DNA of 64,000 bases from Rotaria macrura (taxonomy: Eukaryota > Rotifera > Eurotatoria > Philodinida > Philodinidae): the NCBI GenBank assembly GCA_900239685.1, contig OENT01000536.1, forward strand, positions 37,530 through 101,529, given 5' to 3'. The notes under the pieces are model-generated. The model saw only the letters and a program-made list of their open reading frames with translations. It was not told where the DNA came from and ran no database searches. A program made the translations under genes and the position numbers. Below are positions 1 through 12,743 of this stretch, piece by piece (the stretch's first letter is position 1; every line of letters starts with the position of its first letter).

Positions 1-297
1 CTTACCAACCATAATGTTTGCGAAAGCGTCATCAAAAACTCGGAAAAGTGAAAAGAAAGTAATAAAAACATCTTTTATTAGTCACAACCTTTGACAACAC
101 ACTTCGACATGTAAGACACCTCTCATACGAATCCTGATATTGAATTCGGATTCCCACATCTGAATAATCTATTCCAACCTTCTATCAGAATCGGGATTTA
201 ACTTGAACTAAACCCTCTACATGTGAAACCGTCAGATTCCCTTGACTGGTATTCTGACCAAGGAGACCTCCCCCACTAAAAATGATAACGGATTCGG
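1..297. other. Non-coding left edge, repeat-like
   Basis: No open frame of note. The stretch holds several copies of a GGATTC/GAATCC-type word, similar to those in the element that follows, so it may be part of the same repeat family or an older neighbouring copy. Confidence 0.4.
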
Positions 298-1155
298 ATT
301 CATACCCAGGTCGAACAGAAAGATCCGTAAACGGTCGTATACTATGAGAACACGGCCCATTACGGCGTCGTATTATCCCGTTTTAACAAGGTCAGTAATA
401 CGGCCGTATGTTCTATAGAATACGATAGTATTACGCTGTCTTTACGAGGGTTTTACGGCGTATATACGGTGTCTGTGTATGGCCTTACTACTGACCCTGT
501 TAAAACGCCATAATACGGCTTAAAACGGTCGTTTAACCATGGAATACGATGTAAAAACGACCGTTTACGATACTGTAATGGTGGCCGTTTCGATTGACCT
601 GGGTAGCCATCGATAACCTATTGCAGACTTTCATCAGAATTTTGATCAGTGCTGAATTAAGAAATCATGGTTAGCAGCCTAGAACGAAGGTGAGTAATCG
701 GATCCTATCGTGTCGCCTTAATACCTACAGGATTCGATCGGAAGTAACTGGGAATCCACTGACCCGGAATCCGATATAAAATCCGACTAGATACGAATAA
801 TTTTTCACAGATCTCTATCAGTTCTCGTCGGATTCCGATGAAATCCGGACCGGATTCCTGGTCACTAGATTCTTCGACCTGGGAGGGTGAGAATGAGAAA
901 CCCTGGGCCAGATCGAATCGGAAGCGATGAGATTCTGTTGTCGGTATTGTTCGGATTGAGAATGTCTCCGACAGAATCCGATGGCTCGGGTTCGATGTGG
1001 TTAGTTTATATTAGATGTCGATATCCGACGAATGACTTGAAGGAGCCGACCGGATTCCGACTATAGAAATTCGATCGGATTCAATCGTCGGAATAGGTCG
1101 GATTGAGGAAGTGTCCGACAGAATCCGATTGCTCACTTTCGGCCTGGGTATGAAT
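298..1155. mobile_element. Candidate non-autonomous element with 16-bp terminal inverted repeats
   Basis: The left end ATTCATACCCAGGTCG (298-313) is matched in inverse orientation by CGGCCTGGGTATGAAT at 1140-1155 (15 of 16 positions). The interior is visibly richer in G+C and CpG than the rest of the window and is full of TACGG and CGGATTC words. It holds an imperfect inner inverted repeat (about 368-410 against 480-525) and a direct repeat (about 953-989 and 1097-1133) with the core TCCGACAGAATCCGAT. It contains no ORF of useful size, so if it is a transposon it is non-autonomous (MITE-like). I could not see a convincing target-site duplication. Confidence 0.5.
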
Positions 1156-4075
1156 GGAAATTATATTCATTACGATATGAATAGAAGAAGGTATGATACT
1201 TCGATTCGAAATCTTTTAACTAATAATCGATGAGTCATGTTGATTGACGAATGCCCATCAAAGTTTCCCTTTATTCAAGCTTGTGAGTTTTTTCTAGATG
1301 CATATTGATTTCGATTTATTTTCATATGAATAAATGTCTACATGGATTGATTTCACTCGTCATGAAAAATAATCTCTTGTCCTCCGACAGAATCAACAAG
1401 ATACTTGAACTTTTTACGAAGAGAAAAGGAACAAATCTTTGCTGTTGAATATTCAAGTTTATATTAAAAATTGGCAAAACCTCATCACTGTTTTATTATT
1501 TTCAATACTTGAATAAATAAAATCTATCTAAATAATCAATCGTCGAATAGTTCTATAGAAATACTAGCCAATAGATTTGCAGCAGTATATGCCGAAAAAT
1601 CAGGAAATTAAGCAGAAAACAGTTTGAAAAACAAATAGGGCATTATAAGACTTAAAACGGTACTATTATACACGATAAAACTTGCACAAAAGTCAATAAA
1701 TCCTTAAACAGTTGCATGAAATTAGTATATGATCTTACTTCAAATACAAACCTCGGATCTCACTCTTCCCTTGCGTTAGCTCTGTCTAAAGAACTATTCT
1801 GTTTGCTTTTTCGATTGCTTGGAAATAGAACTTTGGAAAGAGAGCGTCTCTAACTTTTGAATTTCTATTCTTTCTCCAGTGAAGATCAAATTTTTATCCA
1901 GAAAAACGTCTAAAATAAAAATAGAAAAATCTGCTTTTTCTTCTTTTAAAAAAAATGCCGATTCGCTAAGATTAAACAGTCATGTTATAGATATTTGGCT
2001 GGTACAAGAATTTCTGGTATGAGACGTTTTTGAATGATAGAACATACAGTAATAGAAGTTGGTGATTCATCAGAGTGTTTCGATGAGTTAATTTTGGGGA
2101 ATTTTCACTTCCACTTTATTCTAAGTTACATTTCTGAATAGAAAACGGATCACTTATATTGAACACAAGTAATAAGAAAAAACGATTGATCAGATAAACG
2201 AATAAAAGCACTTATAGGAAAAAAATCAGTGAATCCATTAATATTTTAGAATAAGAAAATACAGGATTTGATTTATGCACAAACGGTCGATTAATATAAA
2301 GCGTATTAGTAACGTTGAAGTACTTGTAATTGTAGTTAATGATAAAATAGTTATTTTGAAAAATCAATCGATGCGAAATAATCGAGTTTCGTATTGATCA
2401 GAAAAAAAAGAAGAATTGAAACGAATAAAAACTAATTTGAGGATCACTTTTTGTATGGGAAAAAAATATTTCATCAAGAATTTTAAGGAGCGTTTCGAAT
2501 AACCATTAAATAATACGTCCTAAGAATGTGTTCAATGGCTTCTACAACGGTAAATCTTGAGGAAAAAAGAATTTTCAATCCTAAGCAAGTAAATCAGGAA
2601 AATAGTATTGTTACCATAGCTGGAGTTTAAAATAAATATTCTCTTATAAGGCCACTAGTTTTTGTACAAATACTTTTGATTATTCATGAAAGTACGCGAA
2701 CATTTTAAAATTTCAAATAAAACTTTCAACTGCAATTAATAGCATGTATACAAAAACTTGTTATCACTCATCCAACATCGGCAAGAGTGTTAATCACGAT
2801 GAATACATACGAAAAAATGTAGAAAGCTCGGATTCAAATTCGAGTATTATGCGTACTTCAAAAAAAGTGAATCTAAATACATATTGATTTTAATCAAACG
2901 GTCTAAAAAAATCGACCAGTGATGTCAGTATACATCAGTTTTTCATCGTTTTGGGGGATTAAGGTTTTGAGAAAATTTCGAGCGCAGCATATGTAACCCT
3001 ACAATTTAGCATCATTTTGTAACCTATGAAATTCTCTATCGAATGGTATATAATGGTTGAGTTTTCATTTTGCCTATGGAAAATATTTTGATTTGCGAAA
3101 ATTGGAATAGATCAATATTTGCATCGAAAATCATGATATTTCTTGCTGTAACTCAGTAAATCCTTGATAAATTATTGTCATCTTCGAACTCAACCGATAT
3201 ATTGATAAGATAATGTTGTGCGGAAAATTTCATGACAATCGGATTAGCCTTTCAGGAGTTATCGTGGAAATGACTGAATGGGCACATTGGCTGATTCTAT
3301 ATTGTATTCCCTTTTTGCGTACACAACATGCAACTAAATGATAAATTATTTATTTTCAAATCGTATAGCGAGCACATGAGAATATAACATACTTTTCGTT
3401 TAGTACATCTAGCAGATCACTAACACTCGATTGGTATTTAAATTCGTGCATACTTGAAAACAATTGAATAAATGAATAGAATAATAAAAGCAATCAACTC
3501 AATTGAGTAACAAATGAATAGCATCATTTCTAAAAGTTTGAATCTGTAGGTAATTTTCAGATTATCAATTGAATCATGAACATGTTTTCACCATAGCCTG
3601 TCAACGATCACACGAGAAACCGTTGCATCTGATCGTCAATCGGATGATACCAGGCAATATCTATCCTGCAAATAAAAGTCAATGATGAATACATTTCTAC
3701 ATGAAAATGTTCCAATTTGTTCATTGATAGATGTAAAATATGCTCAATGGCAAGCAACAGAAAATGACTTTATCAAGACAGATAAAAATTTTCTTTTGAA
3801 AATATGATTACAAAGGATATTTGAAATTTTCTAACTCTATCAACGTTAGACCCAACTCATCAAAATACTTTTCTTTTTCTCTTAACTATTATTTAAATAT
3901 AGAAACAATTAAAAATATAAATACCTCTGCCTTTTCCCCCAAAATCATCTTGTTAATTAGTAATATTATGGAAAGTGAGATTTTTTATTATTATTAATAT
4001 TCTGCAAAAACCGAAAAACAAAATTAATAAAAATAGAGCGCATTTAAACAACGAAAGATGCACTGAAAGACAAAT
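1156..4075. other. Non-coding stretch
   Basis: AT-rich sequence with no ORF or splice-bounded frame that I can support. A possible polyadenylation signal for the minus-strand DnaJ gene (AATAAA read on the minus strand) lies at 3984-3989, about 87 bp after its stop. Confidence 0.5.
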
Positions 4076-4855
4076 TTAATGGCATTCTGTAATAGTTGAT
4101 ACAGTATTTCCTTCACGACGCGTCACAGTTCGACATTGTTGATGCGTAGTAGTTTCTTTCGAAAAGCTTGATGTATGTACATGAATATTATTTCCATCAA
4201 ACATGTGACCAAATCCGCCCAATACATCACCAAAGTCGAATTGATCATTTACATCATTTACATCGGTTCCCATATCATTATCATCTTCATCGAAAAGTGA
4301 TCCGAAATCAAAACCAAAAAAACTTTGATGTGCATGTTGATGTGCCTGTTGATGTGCTTTTTGATGTGAACGATAGTGTGCATCATGGTGTGCACGATGT
4401 TTAGCCTCATGAAATTGAAATGATGCAGCATCGAATTCTTTAAAAAAATCATTCATATTAAAATGAAAACCAGAAAAGCCATTCTGATTTGATGATGATG
4501 ATGATGATGTAAATGATTCATGTCCTTGCATATCATATTGTCGACGTTTGTCTGGATTACTTAGGACATCATATGCTTCAGCTATAGTACGAAATTTTTC
4601 TTCTGCTCCAGGATCTTTATTTTTATCCGGATGATATTTCAAAGCTAAAGAAATAGTAACAGAAAATTATTTCTTTATTATTGAAATCTATCTATAGAAA
4701 ATATTCTTCATCTTACCCAACTGTCGAAATTTTCGTTTGATCTCTTTGTCCTTTGCATCGCGTTTAACACCTAAGATTTCGTAATAGTCTTTAGCAGCAA
4801 CAATTACTAGAAAAATTATTAGCACAATTAAGTGTAGACATGTATTAATTTCCAT
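4076..4855 (-). CDS. DNAJB9: DNAJB9/ERdj4-like ER-lumenal DnaJ co-chaperone, 2 exons
   Basis: Exons on the minus strand: 4855-4717 and 4644-4076, joined across a 72-bp GT-AG intron, giving 235 residues (human DNAJB9 is 223). The ATG at 4855 is chosen because it begins a short hydrophobic signal peptide or anchor (residues 5-21), followed at once by the J domain (KDYYEILGV). The intron removal restores [12 protein letters not shown] with the HPD motif at about 51-53, the residues that stimulate BiP/Hsp70 ATPase. The C-terminus [19 protein letters not shown] closely follows the vertebrate DNAJB9 tail, which identifies the subfamily. Known family role: ER stress-induced co-chaperone of BiP that recognises misfolded proteins for ERAD and restrains IRE1. 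Odd: residues about 125-153 form a His-rich run with a four-residue x-x-A-H period that the vertebrate protein lacks. No KDEL-type end is seen, as expected for this family. Confidence 0.93.
4322..4400 (-). repeat. Coding minisatellite, 12-bp period, in the DnaJ gene
   Basis: On the plus strand the unit TTGATGTGCNTG recurs about six times with decay. In frame it encodes the His-rich x-x-A-H tetrapeptide run of the DnaJ protein, so it probably expanded by replication slippage of a 12-bp unit and stayed in frame. Confidence 0.7.
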
Positions 4856-4888
4856 ATTTCTGTTTTCTATTGATGATTGTTCAGTGTG

Positions 4889-4999
4889 CACGTGTTTGAA
4901 ACTTCAAAAGTTGATTTTGACGGCTTACATATTTCTCTATCATACGGCATCCATGGATGAATGGATGTGAGGTTGCTGCATGCGATTGGTCCCCCCCGA
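4889..4999 (-). promoter_or_regulatory. CCAAT box and CACGTG palindrome upstream of the DnaJ gene
   Basis: Reading on the gene strand, a CCAAT box lies at about 4984-4988 and a CACGTG palindrome at 4889-4894, 34 bp before the chosen ATG. Vertebrate DNAJB9 is induced by XBP1/ATF6 through CCAAT-N9-CCACG or ACGTG-core elements. Here the CCAAT is followed nine bases later by CAACC, not CCACG, so it is not a good classical ERSE; the ACGTG core is the better candidate. Both are weak, short matches. Confidence 0.25.
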
Positions 5000-7900
5000 G
5001 AAACGAATGATAGTAGAGAACAGACACACCCACGCTCGTACACTACAAGTAATATAAAAACTTACAGTAGCTAGAGCCATCTAGCTCCTGTAGAAAATAG
5101 TTAGCTCATTAATAATTACACTAGAAGTTTCAAATTAATCGACTACAGTGACTTCTTCTTGCTCTCACAATATACTTGTCATTCCTGTATATATTGTTTT
5201 TCTGTATCACTTTCTTCTCGAAATGAAATTTCTATAAGATATTCTTCCTCCTAATATCAAAAGAGATGATCCTCGATATTATTATCTGCATGGTTTTTTT
5301 TGACAAAAACACTATCCACTGTACCATACGATCGAGTCGCATTGTTTATCACTTGTTTAATCTTTTGATATTGTTAGCTAGAAGGTTTTTATGCATCATA
5401 GTGCCATGAACGGCTTTGTCTTTGTGACAAGAAAATAAAAATGACATTAGGAATTACATATTTATTTTCGACATTGCAGACTAGTTTTTAATCGTATTTT
5501 AAATGAATTTATTATTAAGTTCTAAAGAACTGCGCATGACATAGAACATAGAAAAAAATTCTTTCAATACTATAGAACACTAGAAATAAATGACCATAAT
5601 TCATTCATAAGCGCAAGTTACAATCAAACATGAAAATTCTAGATGCGTTGTAATGAACTGCTGCTTTCCTTGTCGGTTTCTCTTTGAACAAGTTCGAGTC
5701 TTTATAGAATTCATGTACGCACGACAGACGCATCATCTGTTCAAAGAAACTAATCGATCTCCGAAGATTTATATAGTTTGTAGAATTGTGGAATCTATCA
5801 TTGATTAGAAACTCTGACTAAGCTTGCCAATTGAATTTTATTTAATTTAAAATGGATATTTCGTTCGAGTTGCACCAGATCACTAGTTTATCGATCTAAC
5901 TACCTGTCTTATCGAAGCTGTTTTCTGTGTTTGTTTAAATGGAGACAATGTTGAATATACGTTCGGAATCAATTGATAATGACGTCTGATTCAAGCATGT
6001 TAAGTCGATAGGCTACAAATTTCCTCGACACTCAATCAGATGTCTAGTGTTCAAATGTTGACGAGTTTTTTCGCATTTGTTATTGTATATAGATAATCTA
6101 CATGTTTATACTAGTATTCATTTCAAATAGAAAGAAGAACAGCGAGCGTTTTTTAAATCATTTTTGTAGACATTAGATACAAACATGCAATGTTCACTAT
6201 TCCAAAGAAAGAACACTGTATCACAAATTCGATACGAGATTTTTCTGGAACATTTAGTCATGGGGCATTCCATATATGTGTGTTATTCTTCTAGAAAATA
6301 GAGGCGTCATTTTATGTTTAGAAGGTGACTTTTTTTACTGAAGAAATTAATTTTACGCCGAAAAATTATTCTACATATATAGTGCAGTACTGCTAACTCG
6401 TGATCATCTAACTATCTTAGCATCAAACTTCGTATAGATAATTGAAACGTAGCTAAAAACTCAGTTACATTATTGAATTTCAGAAATTTAGTAGAAAGAT
6501 CTATAAGTGGTTGTTAAAAAAATGCAGCAATAATTATTCGATACAATTCAGTTTCTTCTTGTGAATAGTGAACTCTGGACATTTCCACCAAGTTCCTATA
6601 CAAAAAAAGAAATATTCTCAAGATATGCCAAAGCTTCTCTTAATTTGAAAAGAAAATTAATCTTTGGTAGTGAACAAGCTGTGCATTTAAATGAAAACAG
6701 TCTTGAACATGAGTTCATGGTTTATCTGATTCTATTGTTAACTTGTATTCTTGTTTTAACTCGTAGTAGGCCATTATTTCTAATGTTTTCTTTCCCTCTC
6801 TGCTTCGTTATTTTTATATTCTAAAATGAGTATTGAATTTACATACTAGTAATTAAATCATGTTGCTCTTGTCGAAATATCTTTATCAAATGTTTGATGT
6901 TTATTAAAATTTTAAACTACTTTATTATATCTTAAGTAATTTCTATGACGTAGAATTTTTCTACACATTTGTTTTATTTCATTTCGTTTACCGTTAAAAT
7001 TACTAGTTTCGAAATGAAAATCCTTTATTTTATTTCATTGATGAAATGAGAAGATGACGCTCGTATTTTGTATCATCATAAATGAATTACATATTACTTG
7101 TGTTCGATTGAAATCTAAGTGATTAGACTGAAAGTTATATAGAATCATTCTAAATTTTAATTGAATGAAGATTGACGTATAATCAAATGATTTAAGAACT
7201 AATTCATTTTTCCGTCATTAAAAGATTTTTTACTAATCGTTGGATACATATTACCGTGCAAAGCGTGTAATTAGCATTAGTGTCAATGTTCATCAATTGA
7301 GAGTTTTATTTTTCTAGGATGCGATCTCTTTCAATTCTCTTAAAATGATTTGTTGTGTTCACGCAATTAACTTGTTTATTCTTTAAAAATATGTTTGAAA
7401 CGAAGAATCATAAACGAACGACTTTGCAAGATAACATTTTTGAAATCTGAACCATAAACTGAATGGTTGAATTACTTTTAAACTAGTGTTTACTATGGTG
7501 AATTGTTCTTGTCGATGAAAAAAAAGAGAAAGTTTTCCTAGTACCATGTGGTACGTATATCGTAATTGATTGAAGTGAAAATTTCTACACTTTCTCGAAA
7601 ATTTGACTATTATATTAAATGAATATCGAAGTAACATTTTAGTGGCATTGACTATGATCTAATGCTTCTTGATGAAAGAAGATAAATCGTAGAAATAAAT
7701 ATATTTAGGCGAGATAGTGAGAGATTCCACATTAATCTATTAAAAGTAAAATGACGTTAAAATTACTTTCCATTCTTTCACCGATAAAAGCTTTATACCT
7801 TAGTTAAGAACCTATTGAAATACTTTTTTTTATGGATTCAACAATGATGGAGAACAGTGCGAAAACGAGTGGAATTTGTGATGGGCAGTCCACAAAATAT

Positions 7901-9850
7901 CAAATCTGATCTATTTACATGTACCTTCATGAAGCAACATGAATTATGTTGTGTTTCAGTAAAGGTTAACGTGACAATTACACACATAACCCCTGAAAAA
8001 CTTTGAAATCTAGTATTCATATTATGACTTTGTAAAGATATGTAAAAGTATGTGTGATCATAAGGACTGACAAATCCTTGGAAGATCTGAAAATTCTGAT
8101 TTCAGATAACGAATCATAAGACTTTATGATGAAATATCTTCGACTGATAGAATCAATATTTCAAAAAAGCCTAATGTTTGTCTAACCTTTTAAAACACAG
8201 ATTATACTACAAGGAACGAAATAATGGCTCGGAAAGTGTGTGGGTTCATCTAAGTATGAACCATAATACTCCTTCCTCAATAAAAGAGTTCGGATCTTCT
8301 ATCATGAATTTCACATGTGTTCGTTTACGTGATCTCCTTTTGTATCGGGCGTGGGGGTACAACGGTGAAAACTGTTTCAAGAATTCTGAAATTCTAAATC
8401 TTTTAGATGCCTATACATATGTTACTTCCACACCTAGAATTCTCGCAAGTATCTAATAGCTTCTAATCACAAGTGAATCTAAATCTTTATAATACATTAG
8501 GAGACCTCTTGAGTCCGAGATGTAGTAAATGTCTCGGTTTCTTTTAATGGCACTATTGTACGCTTAAATGCTGTTAGATGCCGATATATATATTATGATA
8601 AACTCCTAACTGGTATAGCATGTGTTATTCGATTTAGAGGAGGTGAATCCCATTCTACGCTAGCTCTGAAGTTCTAAGATAAGGGATGTCTGATTCAGGA
8701 TGTTCTTTGTCTACGAAATTTAATATTCATATGTAAACGGATGCGATTAGAGTGTTTGTGACAACAAATCGGATAGGAAAGGAAAAAATACAAGAGATGA
8801 AAGTAGCTGGAGAAATCCATTTTGAAACGAAAATAGAGAAGTGTACATTTCTCACATGTGATCATGAAAGCGACAATAATGAGATAGGCCTTTTGATAAA
8901 CAAGTAAACAATAAATGATTCACTGAGGTAGAAATACGGAGAGTTATGTATTGGTCATTCTATAACAATGGAGACCTTTACAAATTCCGTTCACATATTT
9001 CAATGACCGTTGTTAGAAAAGGATTCGAAAAGCAGAAACATTATTGCGGACAAAGAGAAACAAAAAGTCGTTTTAACAAGTTTCTTACCGTAGATATTCG
9101 TATTGTTTCAACTGTGTGTTGAAAAACGCATGGTATCAACCTCTGAAAGAAAAAAACAGGTAAACCAGGATCAATGAATAAAACCGTGTGGTTTCGAAGG
9201 TTGACGTAAGCGTAAAGTGAAGAGAATATTAGGAAGTGCTCAAACCCTCTGAAAGGCCTCTAGTGTTGACATCACGAATACTTATTAGTACTCGACTTCT
9301 TAAATAATATTCAATCGATGGATTGGCCATCAACTGAATATGCGATCCAGCCAAATCTGTAGGTAGCTTTATACACGTACTACTTGCCGATTGAATTACC
9401 AGTGATGTCCAACACTTGACCGTTTAACACTATTATTGCGAATCCAATTTAAAATTCGGATTACAGTGTTATCTCCCCGTCAGATAGCTTTGCTGATGAG
9501 TACTTATCTTAGAACACACGCAATCAAGCAAGAAGAATGAATAAAACGAATCGATTTACATCCGTGTCACAAATATGCAAAGTAATTGCTACGTAAAATA
9601 ATATTAGTATCACGATGAATAGATGTCGCCACAAACTTGCCCGCGTACTAATTAATATTAATTTTCATTTTTAAATAGAATAAAAAGGATACCTGTCAAA
9701 AAATTTGCTCATTAAGCTTTTTAATTGATAAGAAAAAAAAATTTCCCAGTCATTCTCTCTACTGTAAGTCCTCCAACTTTATGACTTTTACATGACTCAA
9801 ACTTTATGAACGAACCCACCCAATCCAAAGTGCGTCATTGTGTTTTGTCC
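4900..9850. other. Intergenic, no supported gene
   Basis: About 5 kb between the divergent DnaJ gene and the small ORF at 9936. Open frames of 60-92 codons occur (for example 6561-6824 and 8178-8456) but start with non-ATG codons and show no recognisable motif or splice-bounded continuation. A run of seven C lies at about 4990-4997. A small hairpin pairs about 5677-5691 with 5735-5750. Confidence 0.45.
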
Positions 9851-9859
9851 TTATATATT
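9851..9859 (+). promoter_or_regulatory. TATA-box-like site of the 9936 ORF
   Basis: TTATATATT lies 77-85 bp before the ATG, which would place the transcription start at about 9880 with a short leader. Such words are common in AT-rich DNA, so this counts only because of its position. Confidence 0.35.
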
Positions 9860-9935
9860 GCACAATCTTTCTTAATTATTATATTTACTGATCGTAAGTC
9901 TACTTCAAACTTTTCACTCAATAATTTTATTCATA

Positions 9936-10307
9936 ATGCCACAGCAACATGAACGTTTGTCTTTTGCATCGGATGATTTTGTCTCAGATATTGATTATTC
10001 AGAAGCACGTAATATACTCGATCTAACCACTACAAAACAAAGACAACTTCGTCGAGAACGTTCACAACCATTAATTACACTATTATTGCTTAAACGAACG
10101 TATGCTCATGTATGTCAATTATTAGATTCAGAATGCACAGTGAAAAAACCTTTACCATTGTCAACAGTCGATACCAACAAGCGAAAATTAACATCGGATA
10201 ATCATGAATTATCATCGAAAATCAAAAGGAGTAAAGATCCAATTGGAAATGATATTCTACAATTTCTTCGTGAATTAAATTCTGTCAAAGTAACAAGCAG
10301 GTACTAA
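9936..10307 (+). CDS. Small intronless, nuclear-type protein of unknown family (123 aa)
   Basis: ATG start with A at -3 (CATAATG), 123 codons, ended by TAA. It reads like a real protein. Residues 1-25 are acidic. Residues about 37-67 look like one long amphipathic helix (QRQLRRERSQPLITLLLLKR...). Residues about 83-100 are a basic, bipartite-type nuclear signal (NKRKL...SKIKRSKD). The tail (DILQFLRELNSV) is again helical. No signal peptide or membrane segment is seen. The helix loosely resembles the SERTA motif and the IER2/IER5 N-terminal helix, and those immediate-early genes are also short and intronless with a TATA box; this is inference, not a family assignment. The stop follows AG-GTACTAA, which could act as a splice donor, so the true C-terminus may differ. 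Confidence 0.55.
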   Translation: MPQQHERLSFASDDFVSDIDYSEARNILDLTTTKQRQLRRERSQPLITLLLLKRTYAHVCQLLDSECTVKKPLPLSTVDTNKRKLTSDNHELSSKIKRSKDPIGNDILQFLRELNSVKVTSRY

Positions 10308-12743
10308 AGAGAGACTAAGTATATAAAACTAAATGCCTGAAAAAACGTTTAGTGAATACCACGAACTCTCTTCATGTTCATCGATTCGACAGCCGATGGA
10401 AATCACAGTCGTTGTGTAAGTGTTTTTATTTTAAAACAAGACAAACATTCGTATTATTCGGTGAATGATCTAGTTTCTATTCTTCCCTTTGTTTTCTTGT
10501 TTTTTTTCTTCGTTTACTTTATCAGATATGATCTAGTGTATAATAAAACTAAAAAGGCAGTGTGCCTCATTATACGAATCATTTCATGGTCAACACAACA
10601 AGATTATCAGATATACATATAAATATACGTATATATATATATGCCACACCCGTGTATACTGTGAGACATTTTTCTATTGCTCTATTGGACGTTTTGATTT
10701 CTTATAGACGAGAACAACCAACATGTACATCCTGAACTAATAACAAAAGATCGACGATCGGTATCATTTTTAATAAGTATTGATGATTCATAAGTTACTC
10801 TTTTTTGTTTGTTGAAATTCGATCAATTTCTCTTCAGGTAAGAGATAATGTGCACGAGTAACTCTCTCAATTACACACAGACATATATAGATGAAGTTAA
10901 AGAATTAAAATGCTGCATCATTAGAACAATCTTCAATATTTTATTCAGAGAAATAAAATAAAATATGATACTGATTTTTTAGAAGAATATGATTTTTGTG
11001 TCGAGAAAATAACGTATCATCACTTGTTACAGATAGAAATGACTTCATGGATTCATAAATCTTTAAAGGAATTGTTTTTGTTTGGCTCGAGACAAAAACA
11101 AAACATCATATTGAATTGACAAATGCTTCGATGATTTTTTTGTAGACAAAAGGATCAACACCGTACACAATATGCATTATTTGAATAGACGAAAGACACC
11201 CACATCCTCATGGTGAATGTTATTTCAGACTGATAGAAAAAGAATTGCATAGAATTATTAAAAGTTCGTTAATTTTTATAAACATCATCTCAATATTTCT
11301 ATCTAGTGATGAGAACTGAAAATCATCATGAAACATAATGGATGACGAATGGTGTTGTTGTCAACTTTTTCAAAAATCAGTATGTTGAATTGCCTCATTT
11401 TGTATTTGTTGACACATGTGTTTTTAATTTCTTGAATAAATAAATTTCGTGAATGAAAAGAAGTCTAAAATTCATGATGGTTCTTTTGTGTACTACAAAA
11501 GTATCTATTGAGATAAAGCTTAATGAAAAAAAACGCTATAACATTTTGTCAACAATAAGTACCACAATGATTTTGCTTCAATATTTATCGTTTTATTCTT
11601 CTAAGAATTTCAGCTGAAGACTATTGAAGTCTCGATTCAGTGAAAAACTAAATTCTTTAAAAATCGGTCAGGCATACCAGTATTTAGTGGGCTAGGTCGA
11701 ACACATTTTAATCTAGCAAAACCTAACCAAGATCATTGACTTTGTCTATTAGACTGTGATCGTTTCAAATCAATATACAAAACAGTTCTATGTATAAATC
11801 ATCATTATAGAGTGGTTGAATAATCATTATTCATTCTTATTTAGTCAAGACAATGTGCATATATGATGATGTTGACACTAATTGGTACATATGTCACATT
11901 CGATTCAAAGAAAAATTACATTAACATAATCGACAGAATAACTTTAAGTTAGCTTCAAATTCAAGCGTCTGCATTACATTAATTCGTCTATGCGGTATCG
12001 TTAGGAAAAAGAAAATTATATTCATGTCTCATCTAATATTTATTGCGGAAAGAATTATGATGAAGTTTTATTCGTTCCATTTTTTTTCCTTTTTTTTTTT
12101 TTATACATCTCTCAATGTCGAGTCAACAGACACAATTGACTTAGGCATTCTTGTAAACGATTCTCAACTGAATTAGCTAGTGCATGAATTACTGCGGCTT
12201 CAGTTCCTCCCCCATTTATCGAGTAGTATTTATTTGATTTTCTATTCATATAACTGCGGTGCATATTTTCAATTGATCAAAACTATGTTAGTGTATGTGT
12301 GTGACAGGTAAGTAAGTTTAGGTGTTCGAATAATATTAAAGTAATCGTTTGTATTTTCATAATAAAACAAAATATTGTAAATGTATAAAAACATGAATAA
12401 TCAACGAAATCAAACATTTTTCATTTGTATTAAAAAAATATGTTTGATCTGGATTTCGTTTCAAGTTGCAAGTGTATTTGATTGCATGTTTACTTCCATT
12501 ATGATGTTTTTTAGCGAATAGTACATCATTGGAATTAGTGAACAAGTTCAAATGTTAATTTTGAAGGATTAATATTCTTAATTGGATTTTTGATACGATA
12601 ATTGAAAGAAATATGAACTTCTTTTTTGTTCAATGAGAGATGTGTTTTAAGCACCACAAACAAAGACAATTGAGTATCGAATGTAAAAAACAAGGGATAA
12701 AAGATGATTTATGCTTTTAAAAGATAGACATTACACAATGCAT

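Noticed and set aside
6561-6824. 87-codon plus-strand frame
   Set aside because: Starts with a non-ATG codon, ends in an AT-driven hydrophobic tail and has no motif or neighbouring exon.
8178-8456. 92-codon plus-strand frame
   Set aside because: Non-ATG start; no recognisable family and no splice-bounded continuation.
10374-10622. 82-codon frame just after the 9936 gene
   Set aside because: Composition is AT-driven (poly-Phe, Ile-rich); no evidence that it splices to the preceding gene.
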